From Cherax quadricarinatus (lineage: Eukaryota > Arthropoda > Malacostraca > Decapoda > Parastacidae): 64,000 bases of DNA. Below, in pieces: positions 33,306 through 43,560 of the stretch. The notes beneath the pieces were generated by a model that was not told where the DNA came from, searched no databases, and worked only from the letters and a program-made list of their open reading frames with translations. Every line of letters starts with the position of its first letter. The first letter of the stretch is position 1. The stretch is taken from positions 11,124,861-11,188,860 of the forward strand of contig NC_091357.1 in the NCBI RefSeq assembly GCF_038502225.1, given 5' to 3'. A program made the translations under genes and the position numbers.

Positions 33306-36300
33306 ATGGCAGGCATTAGGGGGGTACAGGCTGCCATAATTATATTTATCTTTCTTCTTCAATTCCATGAAAGAAATCAGTCATGGGGGCTGGAAAAGGT
33401 GAATGGAGTAACAGCGCCCTGGACAGTAAAAGCCCAACAGTTGCCATCCTACCAGAAAAGTAAATCTCACTATCGCCGCAAGGTATGGCAACACCGCATA
33501 CCCAAACAAAAACAGTGGCACACAGCTCTTATTGTAGGGCTCTTAAGTGGTGATATCCAAATTAATCCAGGACCTCAAACTATTGTGCAGAGGCAAAACA
33601 GACAGATAAATGACGGCGATAATGACGGTCTAGTAGCTAGGGATGATAACCTTAACTCCATATGTAATGCATACATAGGTCAATGTGAGACAATACAGCC
33701 ATTATTATCTCAAACATTACCAAACAGGTGCATACACTGTACTAAAGTACACATGAAAAACAGAAAAGGCACCTTATGTAAAATGTGTAAGGGGTGGGTG
33801 CATGATGGATGTATGTACAATTATAGCAACGGTGCCAGAATTCATTTTGTGTGTAACAAATGCACTTTGGCACAGTTACCCTTTAGCAGTGATGACATTG
33901 ATTTACCTAATTTTAATACAAATGACCCATTGCCATATATTGATGATTATGATTGTTTTATGAAAACAGGCCTTCACTTTATTCATGTCAACACAAGATC
34001 ACTTCTTCCTAAATTGGCAGAGATTAGGATTCTAGCTAACAAAATTAGGGCGGCAGTTATAACCATCTCTGAATCTTGGTTGGATGATACGGTGACTGAC
34101 GACGAGGTCAAAATAGAAGGTTACAATATAAAACACTTAGATAGAAACAGAAAGGGTGGTGGAGTATGTGCCTACATTAGAAATGACTTAGCTATACACA
34201 AATAACCCGCACATAAAAGAGAGAAGCTTACGACGACGTTTCGGTCCAACCTGGACCATTGACAAAGTCACACTGTGTGACTTTGTCAATGGTCCAAGTC
34301 GGACCGAAATGTCGTCGTAAGCTTCTCTCTTTTATGTGCGGGTTATTTGTGTATCGTTCCAGTCACGGTATTGTGCCTTTTTTGTTATTTATAAATGACT
34401 TAGCTTACAACCCAAGACCTGATTTAAATAACAATAAACTGGAGATTCTATAGTTTGAAGTGCTGCTTCCCAAGACCAAACCCATCTTAGTAGGAGCTAG
34501 TTACCGCCCTCCTACCCAGGACCAGTTCTTAGAAGACTTTTCCAGAGTATTGTCCGGACTTGAAAACAATTGCGAGGCAATAATACTGGGTGACTTCAAT
34601 ATCTGTTTTCAGCAGCAAAATAACGGGCTATGCAAAAGGTATAAGCAAATTCTAGGATTAAATAGCTACACTCAACTAATTAATACACCAACCCGGATCA
34701 CACAGTTCTCAGCCACCCTAATTGACCACATACTTTGTAACCGCTCTGAGAACATTAGTCAGTCAGGCGTCATTACCACAGGTCTTAGTGATCATTTCAT
34801 CATTTACTGCACCAGGAAAATCACTAGGGATAGGATAGGCCTACACAGGACAATAAAAATGAGGTCAACTAGAAACTACAGTAAAGAAACACTGGTAAAT
34901 AGGCTACACAATTGTGACTGGACAGAGATAACAAGTTGCATGGACATAAACGATGCCTGGGAAAAATTCAAAACAATGTTCACTGCCATCCTTGATAATA
35001 TTGCACCAGTCAAAGAGGTTAGGATTAAACGAAGAACTGAACCCTGGATGACTACTGAGATATTAGATAATATGAAATTCAGAGACCAGCTGCTAAAAAG
35101 ATTTAAAGCAAACATATAGGATATTGCAGCACTAAATGAATTCCAAAGGGTGAAGAACAGAGTACAGAGACTTATAAAAGGAGCAAAGGCAAAACACTAT
35201 TGCTCAAAAATTGAAGAGTATAAGCATAACCCCAGAAAGCTCTGGCAACAACTAAAACAGTTGGGGTATAGCCATAAGCCAGTAGATAGGTCTAACATAG
35301 TACTCACTATCGATAATGAAGTATGCCACGAAACATCTAAGGTGGCAAATTGTTTTAATTCCTACTACACATCTGTTGCATCAACACTAGTAAGTAAACT
35401 ACCAGCTGCATCAAATACCTTTAACACAGACTCTGATAAGTTTCAAACATACTATACCAATAAAGGGGTAACCCCAAACAGTTGTCAACTAGTAAGTGTA
35501 TCTCATGACTTCATTCAAAAAGAGCTAAGCAGGTTAAACCCAACTAAGAGCACAGGCCCTGATAACATCCCGTCTAAGTTCCTAAAAGATGGTGCTTCTG
35601 AACTGTCAATCCCTATTGCTCACATAATAAATCTATCAATCACCACTAATACCGTACCGGAGGGGTTCAAGGAGGCCAGAGTTACTCCTATCTTCAAGAA
35701 AAATAATAGGTCTGATGTAAGCAACTATAGGCCTGTTAGTATACTCAGTATAATATCTAAAATTCTGGAGAGGGCGGTGTATTCTCAAGTAGTTAAGTAC
35801 CTTAATGACAACAGCATTCTCCATAGCTATCAATCAGGCTTTAGAAGATCCTACTCAACTGACACCTCCCTTATTATTCTGATGGATTACCTGAGAACTG
35901 AAATGTCAAAGGGGAACCTCATAGGTATGGTAACCTTAGACCTGCAAAAGGCCTTCGATACTGTCAACCACAATATATTATGCAAGAAACTTCAAGCTAT
36001 CGGTATAGGTTCTGTAGACTGGTTTAAGTCCTAACTTAGCAACAGGAGACAAATAGTCAAAATCAACAAAACGGAATCAGAACCCCTGCCGATAACATGT
36101 GGAGTTCCCCCAAGGTAGTATTCTGGGTCCCTTATTATTCTTATGTTATGTCAATGATATGCCTATCAGTGTCAAGTGCAAACTCCTACTGTATGCAGAT
36201 GACAGTGCTCTGTTAGTGACAGGTAAAGACCCACAAGATATTGCTAATGTTTTAACACTGGAACTGGAGTCCTGCAGCAAATGGTTAGTAGACAACAAAC

Positions 36301-37064
36301 TATCATTACACCTAGGGAAAATTGAAGCCATTCTCTTTGGCACGAAACATAAACTGAGAAGGGTAAATAATTTTAATGTTCAGTGTAATGGGGAGCCCAT
36401 CACTTTGGTTTCATCAGTAAAATATCTGGGAATCCCCTTTGACCCATGCATGTCAGGAGAATTGATAGGGAACAGTGTAGTAAAGAAAGCGAATGCCAGA
36501 CTGAAGTTTCTGTATAGACAAGCACAGTGTCTACCTACTGAGGCTCGCAGGACCCTATGTCTAGCCCTTATACAATGCCATATGGATTACGCTTGCTCTT
36601 CATGGTACTCTGCCTTGACAAAAAAACTGAAAGATAGACTGCAAATCACTCAGAACAAAATCGTAAGATTCATCCTGGGGCTGGGACCAAGAGAACATGT
36701 AGGCCAGGATGAATTACAGCAGTTGGATATGCTGAATGTTGAAGACAGAGTAAAACAACTGAAGCTAAATCATGTTTATAAAATTGCTCACAAACAGTGT
36801 CCAGAATATCTTACTGTCAATTTTGTCAAGGTTGGGAACCAAAGCAATCATAGTACTAGGGGGAGAGAGCACAACTTTGTAGTACCCACAGTCATTGGCC
36901 AGGCGTCAAACACCTTTTATTGTACAGCAATAAAGGAATGGAACAGACTACCCGCACATGTCAAAGCCAGTCATAGCATGAACCAGTTCAAGAAGATTGC
37001 CAAAAGGTGTCTGATGAATGTAGCTACAGAAAGGGAGGGGAAAGATTTTTTATTTTTTAGCTAA
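33306..37064 (+). pseudogene. LINE D polyprotein: 2A-like, PHD finger, APE, RT (broken)
   Basis: Order seen: a hydrophobic start (AAIIIFIFLLQF, signal-like), LLSGDIQINPGP (33540-33575) matching the 2A consensus D-x-E-x-N-P-G-P except Glu to Gln, a PHD-like zinc finger with C-x2-C, C-x2-C, H-x2-C and C-x2-C (33729-33863), APE (FIHVNTRSLLPKLAEIRILA, ISESWLDDTVTDD, GGGVCAYIRND, ILGDFNICFQ, LSDHFIIY), and RT (ARVTPIFKKNNRSDVSNYRP, SGFRRSYSTDTSL, TLDLQKAFDTVNHNIL, GSILGPLLFLCYVNDM, LLYADDSALL). Disruptions: foldback insert, shift near 34450, TAG at 35117-35119, TAA at 36032-36034 and a shift near 36110. Confidence 0.85.
34194..34392. mobile_element. Foldback insert: 80 bp palindromic arms plus one-sided tail
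   Basis: The target duplication AAATGACTTAGCT is present at 34181-34193 and 34393-34405. Inside, arms 34194-34273 and 34275-34354 are near-perfect inverted repeats around a single central base. A 38-base unpaired tail follows, with GTTCCAGTCACGGTATTGTG and a T-rich stretch. The duplication length and one-sided tail fit a retroposed sequence with snap-back, rather than a DNA transposon. It disrupts the LINE D endonuclease. Confidence 0.85.
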
Positions 37065-37362
37065 CATACGTGTAAATTTTACCTTATTCCTAGTAATGAC
37101 CCTCTTATTGTAGATAGTCTTAATGACCCTCGTGTAGTAAATAATCTTTTTAGTATGATAATAAGATGTTATCTTCATTGTAGAATAATAAGAAAATATT
37201 ATAACCTTTATATTATAATAATAAGGTAAAAGGACCCCAATGGAAATAAGTCACTCTGTCTGACTTTTTTGGATTATCCTAGGTTCTCTACACATATGCT
37301 GCTATGTATGATAATTCTATGTAACTGTATTTGTGTATACCTGAATAAACTTACTTACTTAC

Positions 37363-37815
37363 ATGCTGATAGCCTTGAAAAGCTTGTCTTGTGATGTTAT
37401 ATTTTTCATGTTTTCTTGGATCACTTACATTTATATTATGGTAGGTATTACTCTGGACACATTTATTTAGTAAAGTCTTAACTGGTAAAATATGGCATTT
37501 TTTACTGATATATACAAGTGATCGCTGATAGCAGATGATAGCCTGTTATATTGTTGCACACGTATTGTACAGAATTTCTGACTAATCTAGTACAACTATC
37601 GACTTTAGTGTAAAAGCCTTAACCATCCACCTCAGCAAACAATCCACAACCTTCCACCTCAGCCCAGTAGGGCCATAGCATCCCTCTCCATTCTCTTCAG
37701 AATCAATGAAATATACCAGCAACCACAATATAAAGTAAGAAATATTATTTTGGTAACATATGTAGCATTAAGCAATGCATTAGACATAATACATCATGAC
37801 AATGAACTACAATTA
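37363..37815. other. Intron, unassigned
   Basis: AT-rich sequence between LINE D and an RTE-A copy. No exon, terminal repeat or RNA gene was recognised. Confidence 0.4.
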
Positions 37816-40432
37816 CAATTTTTTTTTTTTTTTTTATTATCACACCGGCCGATTCCCACCAAGGCAGGGTGGCCCGAAAAAGAAAAACTTTCACCATCAT
37901 TCACTCCATCACTGTCTTGCCAGAAGGGTGCTTTACACTACAGTTTTTAAACTGCAACATTAACACCCCTCCTTCAGAGTGCAGGCACTGTACTTCCCAT
38001 CTCCAGGACTCAAGTCCGGCCTGCCGGTTTCCCTGAATCCCTTCATAAATGTTACTTTGCTCACACTCCAACAGCACGTCAAGTATTAAAAACCATTTGT
38101 CTCCATTCACTCCTATCAAACACGCTCACGCATGCCTGCTGGAAGTCCAAGCCCCTCGCACACAAAACCTCCTTTACCCCCTCCCTCCAACCCTTCCTAG
38201 GCCGACCCCTACCCCGCCTTCCTTCCACTACAGACTGATACACTCTTGAAGTCATTCTGTTTCGCTCCATTCTCTCTACATGTCCGAACCACCTCAACAA
38301 CCCTTCCTCAGCCCTCTGGACAACAGTTTTGGTAATCCCGCACCTCCTCCTAACTTCCAAACTACGAATTCTCTGCATTATATTCACACCACACATTGCC
38401 CTCAGACATGACATCTCCACTGCCTCCAGCCTTCTCCTCGCTGCAACATTCATCACCCACGCTTCACACCCATATAAGAGCGTTGGTAAAACTATACTCT
38501 CATACATTCCCCTCTTTGCCTCCAAGGACAAAGTTCTTTGTCTCCACAGACTCCTAAGTGCACCACTCACTCTTTTTCCATCATCAATTCTATGATTCAC
38601 CTCATCTTTCATAGACCCATCCGCTGACACGTCCACTCCCAAATATCTGAATACGTTCACCTCCTCCATACTCTCTCCCTCCAATCTGATATTCAATCTT
38701 TCATCACCTAATCTTTTTGTTATCCTCATAACCTTACTCTTTCCTGTATTCACCTTTAATTTTCTTCTTTTGCACACCCTACCAAATTCATCCACCAATC
38801 TCTGCAACTTCTCTTCAGAATCTCCCAAGAGCACAGTGTCATCAGCAAAGAGCAGCTGTGACAACTCCCACTTTGTGTGTGATTCTTTATCTTTTAACTC
38901 CACGCCTCTTGCCAAGACCCTCGCATTTACTTCTCTTACAACCCCATCTATAAATATATTAAACAACCACGGTGACATCACACATCCTTGTCTAAGGCCT
39001 ACTTTTACTGGGAAAAAATTTCCCTCTTTCCTACATACTCTAACTTGAGCCTCACTATCCTCGTAAAAACTCTTCACTGCTTTCAGTAACCTACCTCCTA
39101 CACCATACACTTGCAACATCTGCCACATTGCCCCCCTATCCACCCTGTCATACGCCTTTTCCAAATCCATAAATGCCACAAAGACCTCTTTAGCCTTATC
39201 TAAATACTGTTCACTTATATGTTTCACTGTAAACACCTGGTCCACACACCCCCTACCTTTCCTAAAGCCTCCTTGTTCATCTGCTATCCTATTCTCCGTC
39301 TTACTCTTAATTCTTTCAATTATAACTCTACCATACACTTTACCAGGTACACTCAACAGACTTATCCCCCTATAATTTTTGCACTCTCTTTTATCCCCTT
39401 TGCCTTTATACAAAGGAACTATGCATGCTCTCTGCCAATCCCTAGGTACCTTACCCTCTTCCATACATTTATTAAATAATTGCACCAACCACTCCAAAAC
39501 TATATCCCCACCTGCTTTTAACATTTCTATCTTTATCCCATCAATCCCGGCTGCCTTACCCCCTTTCATTTTACCTACTGCCTCACGAACTTCCCCCACA
39601 CTCACAACTGGCTCTTCCTCACTCCTACAAGATGTTATTCCTCCTTGCCCTATACACGAAATCACAGCTTCCCTATCTTCATCAACATTTAACAATTCCT
39701 CAAAATATTCCTTCCATCTTCCCAATACCTCTAACTCTCCATTTAATAACTCTCCTCTCCTATTTTTAACTGACAAATCCATTTGTTCTCTAGGCTTTCT
39801 TAACTTGTTAATCTCACTCCAAAACTTTTTCTTATTTTCAACAAAATTTGTTGATAACATCTCACCCACTCTCTCATTTGCTCTCTTTTTACATTGCTTC
39901 ACCACTTTCTTAACTTCTCTCTTTTTCTCCATATACTCTTCCCTCCTTGCATCACTTCTACTTTGTAAAAACTTCTCATATGCTAACTTTTTCTCCCTTA
40001 CTACTCTCTTTACATCATCATTCCACCAATCGCTCCTCTTCCCTCCTGCACCCACTTTCCTGTAACCACAAACTTCTGCTGAACACTCTAACACTACATT
40101 TTTAAACCTACCCCATACCTCTTCGACCCCATTGCCTATGCTCTCATTAGCCCATCTATCCTCCAATAGCTGTTTATATCTTACCCTAACTGCCTCCTCT
40201 TTTAGTTTATAAACCTTTACCTCTCTCTTCCCTGATGCTTCTATTCTCCTTGTATCCCATCTACCTTTTACTCTCAGTGTAGCTACAACTAGAAAGTGAT
40301 CTGATATATCTGTGGCCCCTCTATAAACATGTACATCCTGAAGTCTACTCAACAGTCTTTTATCTACCAATACATAATCCAACAAACTACTGTCATTTCG
40401 CCCTACATCATATCGTGTATACTTATTTATCA
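37816..40432 (-). mobile_element. RTE-like LINE, family A, 5'-truncated, youngest-looking copy
   Basis: In minus sense it starts mid-endonuclease (INKYTRYDVGRND) and ends with the usual tail (CACCCTGCCTTGGTGGGAAT, CGGCCGGTGTGATAATAA) and an A run of ~17 (37820-37837). About 2.6 kb. Its ORF has no stop, so it is probably the most recent RTE-A insertion here. It lies in the transcriptional sense of IFT81, inside the 32.5 kb intron. Confidence 0.9.
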
Positions 40433-40433
40433 T
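38079..40433 (-). CDS. RTE-A endonuclease (C-terminal half) + RT, intact 784-codon ORF
   Basis: This is the only long undamaged RTE-A frame in the window. The start ATG at 40433 is fortuitous at the truncation junction; the native start is lost. Motifs in order: SLLDYVLVDKRLLSR and DISDHFLVVATLRV (end of APE), GKAAGIDGIKIEMLKAGGD, ACIVPLYKGKGDKRECKNYR, GGFRKGRGCVDQVF, FMDLEKAYDRVDRGAMW (palm Asp), GLRQGCVMSPWLFNIFIDG, LLFADDTVLLGDS (catalytic FADD), LLYGCEAWVMNV, RWFGHVERMERNRM, ending DRSEWRQMVFNT. RT could be expressed in principle, but the endonuclease lacks its N-terminal catalytic residues. Confidence 0.88.
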   Translation of the reverse strand: MINKYTRYDVGRNDSSLLDYVLVDKRLLSRLQDVHVYRGATDISDHFLVVATLRVKGRWDTRRIEASGKREVKVYKLKEEAVRVRYKQLLEDRWANESIGNGVEEVWGRFKNVVLECSAEVCGYRKVGAGGKRSDWWNDDVKRVVREKKLAYEKFLQSRSDARREEYMEKKREVKKVVKQCKKRANERVGEMLSTNFVENKKKFWSEINKLRKPREQMDLSVKNRRGELLNGELEVLGRWKEYFEELLNVDEDREAVISCIGQGGITSCRSEEEPVVSVGEVREAVGKMKGGKAAGIDGIKIEMLKAGGDIVLEWLVQLFNKCMEEGKVPRDWQRACIVPLYKGKGDKRECKNYRGISLLSVPGKVYGRVIIERIKSKTENRIADEQGGFRKGRGCVDQVFTVKHISEQYLDKAKEVFVAFMDLEKAYDRVDRGAMWQMLQVYGVGGRLLKAVKSFYEDSEAQVRVCRKEGNFFPVKVGLRQGCVMSPWLFNIFIDGVVREVNARVLARGVELKDKESHTKWELSQLLFADDTVLLGDSEEKLQRLVDEFGRVCKRRKLKVNTGKSKVMRITKRLGDERLNIRLEGESMEEVNVFRYLGVDVSADGSMKDEVNHRIDDGKRVSGALRSLWRQRTLSLEAKRGMYESIVLPTLLYGCEAWVMNVAARRRLEAVEMSCLRAMCGVNIMQRIRSLEVRRRCGITKTVVQRAEEGLLRWFGHVERMERNRMTSRVYQSVVEGRRGRGRPRKGWREGVKEVLCARGLDFQQACVSVFDRSEWRQMVFNT

Positions 40434-40914
40434 TTTTATTCTTTTTTACGATTTCAAGTCTAAAAAAAAAAATTGTCAGTTTGGGGGTTTTAGGAGCATA
40501 ACCCAATTTTACCCGTAAGTTCTTAAGTTAGTTTTACACGATTTCATCTTACACTGAGTTTTCAGGAACGTAACTACCGTGTTAACCCTTTCAGGGCCTG
40601 TGCCGTAGATCTACGGCTTTACGTTGAGGGTCCAAACCGTAGATCTATGCCAAAATTCTAGCGGTGTTAAATTTAGCACGAGAAGGCCGGTAGGCCTACA
40701 TCTGAGAGAATGGGTCTGGGTGGTCAGTGTGCACACTATAGAAAAAATCTGGACGCCCGCATGGCATTGTGGGAGCACGGCCAAAGTAGCTTTGTTCATC
40801 ATGCCTGGCGGCAAGGAAGCTCTCACTCCCCATTCACTCTTCGGGCGAATTCTGACTCTCCTCTTCACAACTTACAGTTCTAAGACTGATGGAAGTGGAG
40901 TGCAAGAGGAATTC

Positions 40915-41022
40915 TATATACCATATTCATTGCACCATATGGTACCATTGTACCATATGGTACAATGGCACCATATGGTACATTATACCATATGGTACAT
41001 TATACCATATAGTACATAGTAC
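40915..41022. repeat. CCATATGG palindromic satellite, block 1
   Basis: About five units of roughly 17-18 bp with the core ACCATATGGTAC, for example GCACCATATGGTACCATT. The core is self-complementary, so frames on both strands stay open and small spurious ORFs appear (HMVPL and IWY repeats). It ends at a LINE D tail scrap. Confidence 0.8.
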
Positions 41023-41025
41023 AGG

Positions 41026-41285
41026 GACCCTAATGGAAGTAAGTCTGTATGACTTTTTTGGGTTATCCTAGGTTCTCCAAACATATGCTGCTAAGTACGA
41101 TATTCTATGTAACTTTATTTGTGTATACCTAAATAAACTTACTTATGATGCAACATGTGCTTGAGTAAGTTTATTCAGGTGTACAGAAATACAATTACAT
41201 GGATTATTATACATAGCAGCATATGTATAAAATCCTAGGATAACCCAAAAAAATCAGGGTGACTTATTTCCATAGGGATCCTTGT
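41026..41285. repeat. Two LINE D 3'-end scraps in inverted orientation
   Basis: 41026-41150 is plus sense (GGGACCCTAATGGAAGTAAG ... CCTAAATAAACTTACTTATG). 41158-41285 is minus sense (AGTAAGTTTATTCAGGTGTA ... GGTGACTTATTTCCATAGGG). Both match the LINE D 3' UTR at 37235-37362. Their 3' ends face each other and their outer sides abut the satellite blocks, so the satellite start is joined to the same LINE position on both sides. Confidence 0.75.
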
Positions 41286-41287
41286 AT

Positions 41288-41475
41288 CTGTACCATATGG
41301 TGTCTTATACTGTATGGTACCCTGTGCCATATGGTACCCTGTGCCATATGGTACCCTGTGCCATATGGTACCCTGCACCATATGTTTTCCTGTACTGCAT
41401 GGTACCCTATACCATATAGTACAATGTACCATATGGTACCCTGTAACATGTGATACCATGTACCATATGGTCAAT
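41288..41475. repeat. CCATATGG palindromic satellite, block 2 (17 bp period)
   Basis: About ten units with consensus TGCCATATGGTACCCTG; the first four are nearly identical and later ones are diverged (CACCATATGTTTTCCTG). The period is 17 bp here, against 18 bp in block 3. Confidence 0.82.
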
Positions 41476-41659
41476 AGTAGGTGTTGGTGGCACAAGACAC
41501 CAGCCAAGGCTGAGTGAGTGGCCACACAAGCTAGCTACTGACTCAGCAGTTTCCAAGACAAAGTGCTTTGTCATCCACCTCAAGGAACATGTCCAGTTCC
41601 TGTACATTTGTAAATATATAATAGAACATTACTAATATACAATATTTTTGCATATTTTT

Positions 41660-42076
41660 GTTGTAAACAATTATTGTAAACAAAATAATGATGAAAATAT
41701 AAGTGTGTTTATTGTGTTGAATACAACAGTACCATATAGTACCATATGGTACAATGAACCATATGGTATCATTGTACTGTATGGTACAATGTACCATATG
41801 GTACCATAAGGTACCATTGCACCATATGGTACCATTGTACCAAATGATGTCATTGTACCATATTCTACCATATGGTATCATTGTATCATATGGTACCATT
41901 GTATCATGTGCCATTGTACCATATGGTACCATTGTGCCATATGGTACAATTGTGCTATATGGTACCATTGCACCCTATGGCACCATTGTACCATAGGGTA
42001 CTATGTTGTTGTATTCAACACAATAACCACACTAATATTTTCATCATTTTGTTTACAATAAACTTGTAAACAAGTT
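41660..42076. repeat. Long inverted repeat enclosing satellite block 3
   Basis: Arms of about 65 bp: 41661-41728 (ends ATTGTGTTGAATACAACA) and 42007-42076 (starts TGTTGTATTCAACACAAT). Between them is block 3 (41729-42003) with ~15 units of consensus TACCATATGGTACCATTG, period 18 bp. A further direct copy of the arm motif is at about 42086-42130 (ATTGTGTTCAATACAATG). The whole could form a large cruciform or RNA hairpin. Confidence 0.8.
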
Positions 42077-42621
42077 TTGTAAGCAATATAATGATAAACA
42101 AATTAGTGCAGTTATTGTGTTCAATACAATGAGCGTACACTTATACAATATACAGTATATTGGTCTCACAGGCCACAAATGTTACTAGAAAAAGAAAAAA
42201 ATTAGAAAAGAAAAGAAAAAAGTATAAAAAACGTAAAATAAAAAAATGCGATTTTGCGGAAGTCACTAATGTTGCCGCCACCCGTTCATTTTGGTCAACT
42301 TCCCGCCGCTGTGTACTGATCAGAATTTTTTTTTTTGTTTTATTACCTTCACAAAAATATTATCTTTAGTTCTGTAAAAAAAATTATTTTTTTTTTTTCA
42401 AAATTTCTTGGCCATTGGGGCACCCGTTCAGATTTTGGCCTTGGACCCTGAAAGGGTTAATCAGCAGTATACCGTATACCCTGATAACTATACTAATGCA
42501 TACCTGTACCTAAATAAACTTACACACTGTGTTTGAGTGCAGGCACATTAAAATCACTAGTGAGACACTAAAAGTGTCTCACTAGTGTTGAAGACACAAT
42601 AATAATAATAATAATAATTTT

Positions 42622-43092
42622 AGGTAGTAGGTTGGTAGACAGCAACCACCCAGGGAGGTACTACCGTCCTGCCAAGTGAGTGTAAAACGAAAGCCTGTAA
42701 TTGTTTTACATGATGGCACGATTGCTGGTGTCCTTTTTTCTGTCTCATAAACATGCAAGATTTCAGGTACATCTTGCTACTTCTACTTACACTTGGGTCA
42801 CACTACACATACATATACAAGCATATATATACTATACACCCCTCTGGGTTTTCTGCTATTTTCTTTCTAGTTCTTGTTCTTGTTTATTTTCTCTTATCTC
42901 CATGGGGAAGTGGAACAGAATTCTTCTCCGTAAGCCATGCATGTTGTAAGAGGCGACTAAAATGCCGGGGGGCAAGGGGCTAGTAACCCCTTCTCTTGCA
43001 TAAATTACTAAGTTTAAAAAGAGAAACTTTCATTTTTCTTCTTGGGCCACCCTGCCTTGGTGGGATACGGCCGGTTTGTTGAAAAAAAAAAT
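42622..43092 (+). mobile_element. Short LINE derivative (5' leader + 3' tail), plus copy
   Basis: It starts AGGTAGTAGGTTGGTAGACA, runs through the leader (CATGGGGAAGTGGAACAGAA, GTTGTAAGAGGCGACTAAAA, GGGGCTAGTAACCCCTTCTC) and then passes directly into AAAAGAGAAACTTTC and the tail GGGCCACCCTGCCTTGGTGG, ACGGCCGGTTTGTTGAAAA. Inserted between (TAA)n tracts on both sides. ~470 bp with no coding region. Confidence 0.85.
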
Positions 43093-43560
43093 AATAATAA
43101 TAATAATCACTCTGGGGTGCTTTAAATGCTGTATATTACATTACTATAGACATTTTCATTAATCCATCTATGACATTTTTTCAAAATTATTTAAGAAACA
43201 TGCTACATATATAAACATAATGCATATAACCACAGTAGAACAAACTGACATGAATATGAGGTTGTGGTGGCCAGGTAGCTTGTAGTAGTGATGGTAAGAA
43301 TTATGTTTTCTCTAGTTCAACACCAGAGAAGCTGTGTACAGTACAGTATTACTGGGGTAACTGTAGAAAAAATTCCTTTTGTATGCCTTCACTCATAGCA
43401 GCATTCACTCTAAAAATGGTGTTGCAAGAGAATGGGAGTGTTGCTATTGTGTATTCTACTGCACCAACATGAAGACAATTTGTACACAATGTAAGGTGGA
43501 AAAACACTTCACAATCACATGCATACTGCGAAGTGAATGAGTACCAACATACAATGGATA

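Larger units (their letters stand above)
33306..37362 (+). mobile_element. LINE family D (L2/Crack-like) with 2A-like motif and PHD finger
   Basis: A long but inactive LINE runs from the N-terminal ATG at 33306 through endonuclease and RT to a 3' UTR ending CTGAATAAACTTACTTACTT (tail about 37345-37362). It is interrupted by a 199 bp foldback insert (34194-34392), by stops and by frameshifts. Its 3' UTR is also found as two inverted scraps within the TTAA element at 41026-41285. Clade assignment rests on domain order (2A, PHD, APE, RT) and is tentative. Confidence 0.82.
40586..42456. mobile_element. TTAA element, family 2 (1.87 kb), filled with palindromic satellite
   Basis: TTAA at 40582-40585 and 42457-42460. 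Ends CCCTTTCAGGGCC and GGACCCTGAAAGGG. Subterminal palindrome CCGTAGATCTACGG at 40607-40620. The adjacent ~100 bp (GAGAATGGGTCTGGGTGGTC, AGTGTGCACACTATAGA) are related to family 1. The interior consists of three blocks of CCATATGG satellite, two LINE D tail scraps and a long inverted repeat. It sits within what looks like the end of another element (TTTTCAGGAACGTAACTACC). Confidence 0.78.

Noticed and set aside
33306..34205. Host PHD-finger gene
   Set aside because: The same frame runs into an APE endonuclease (GGGVCAYIRND) and the downstream sequence is RT, so it is a LINE N-terminus.
38329..40065. Plus-strand ORFs of up to 228 codons rich in Ser, Leu and Pro
   Set aside because: Shadows of the intact minus-strand RTE-A ORF; the same shadow proteins appear opposite the other RTE-A copies.
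40915..42003. CRISPR-like array
   Set aside because: Units are 17-18 bp, palindromic and diverged, with no regular unique spacers, in clearly eukaryotic intronic DNA.
41543..42069. Overlapping ORFs of up to 141 codons on both strands with IWYNGTIW / HMVPLYHMV repeats
   Set aside because: They arise from the self-complementary CCATATGG satellite, whose 18 bp period keeps several frames open; not proteins.
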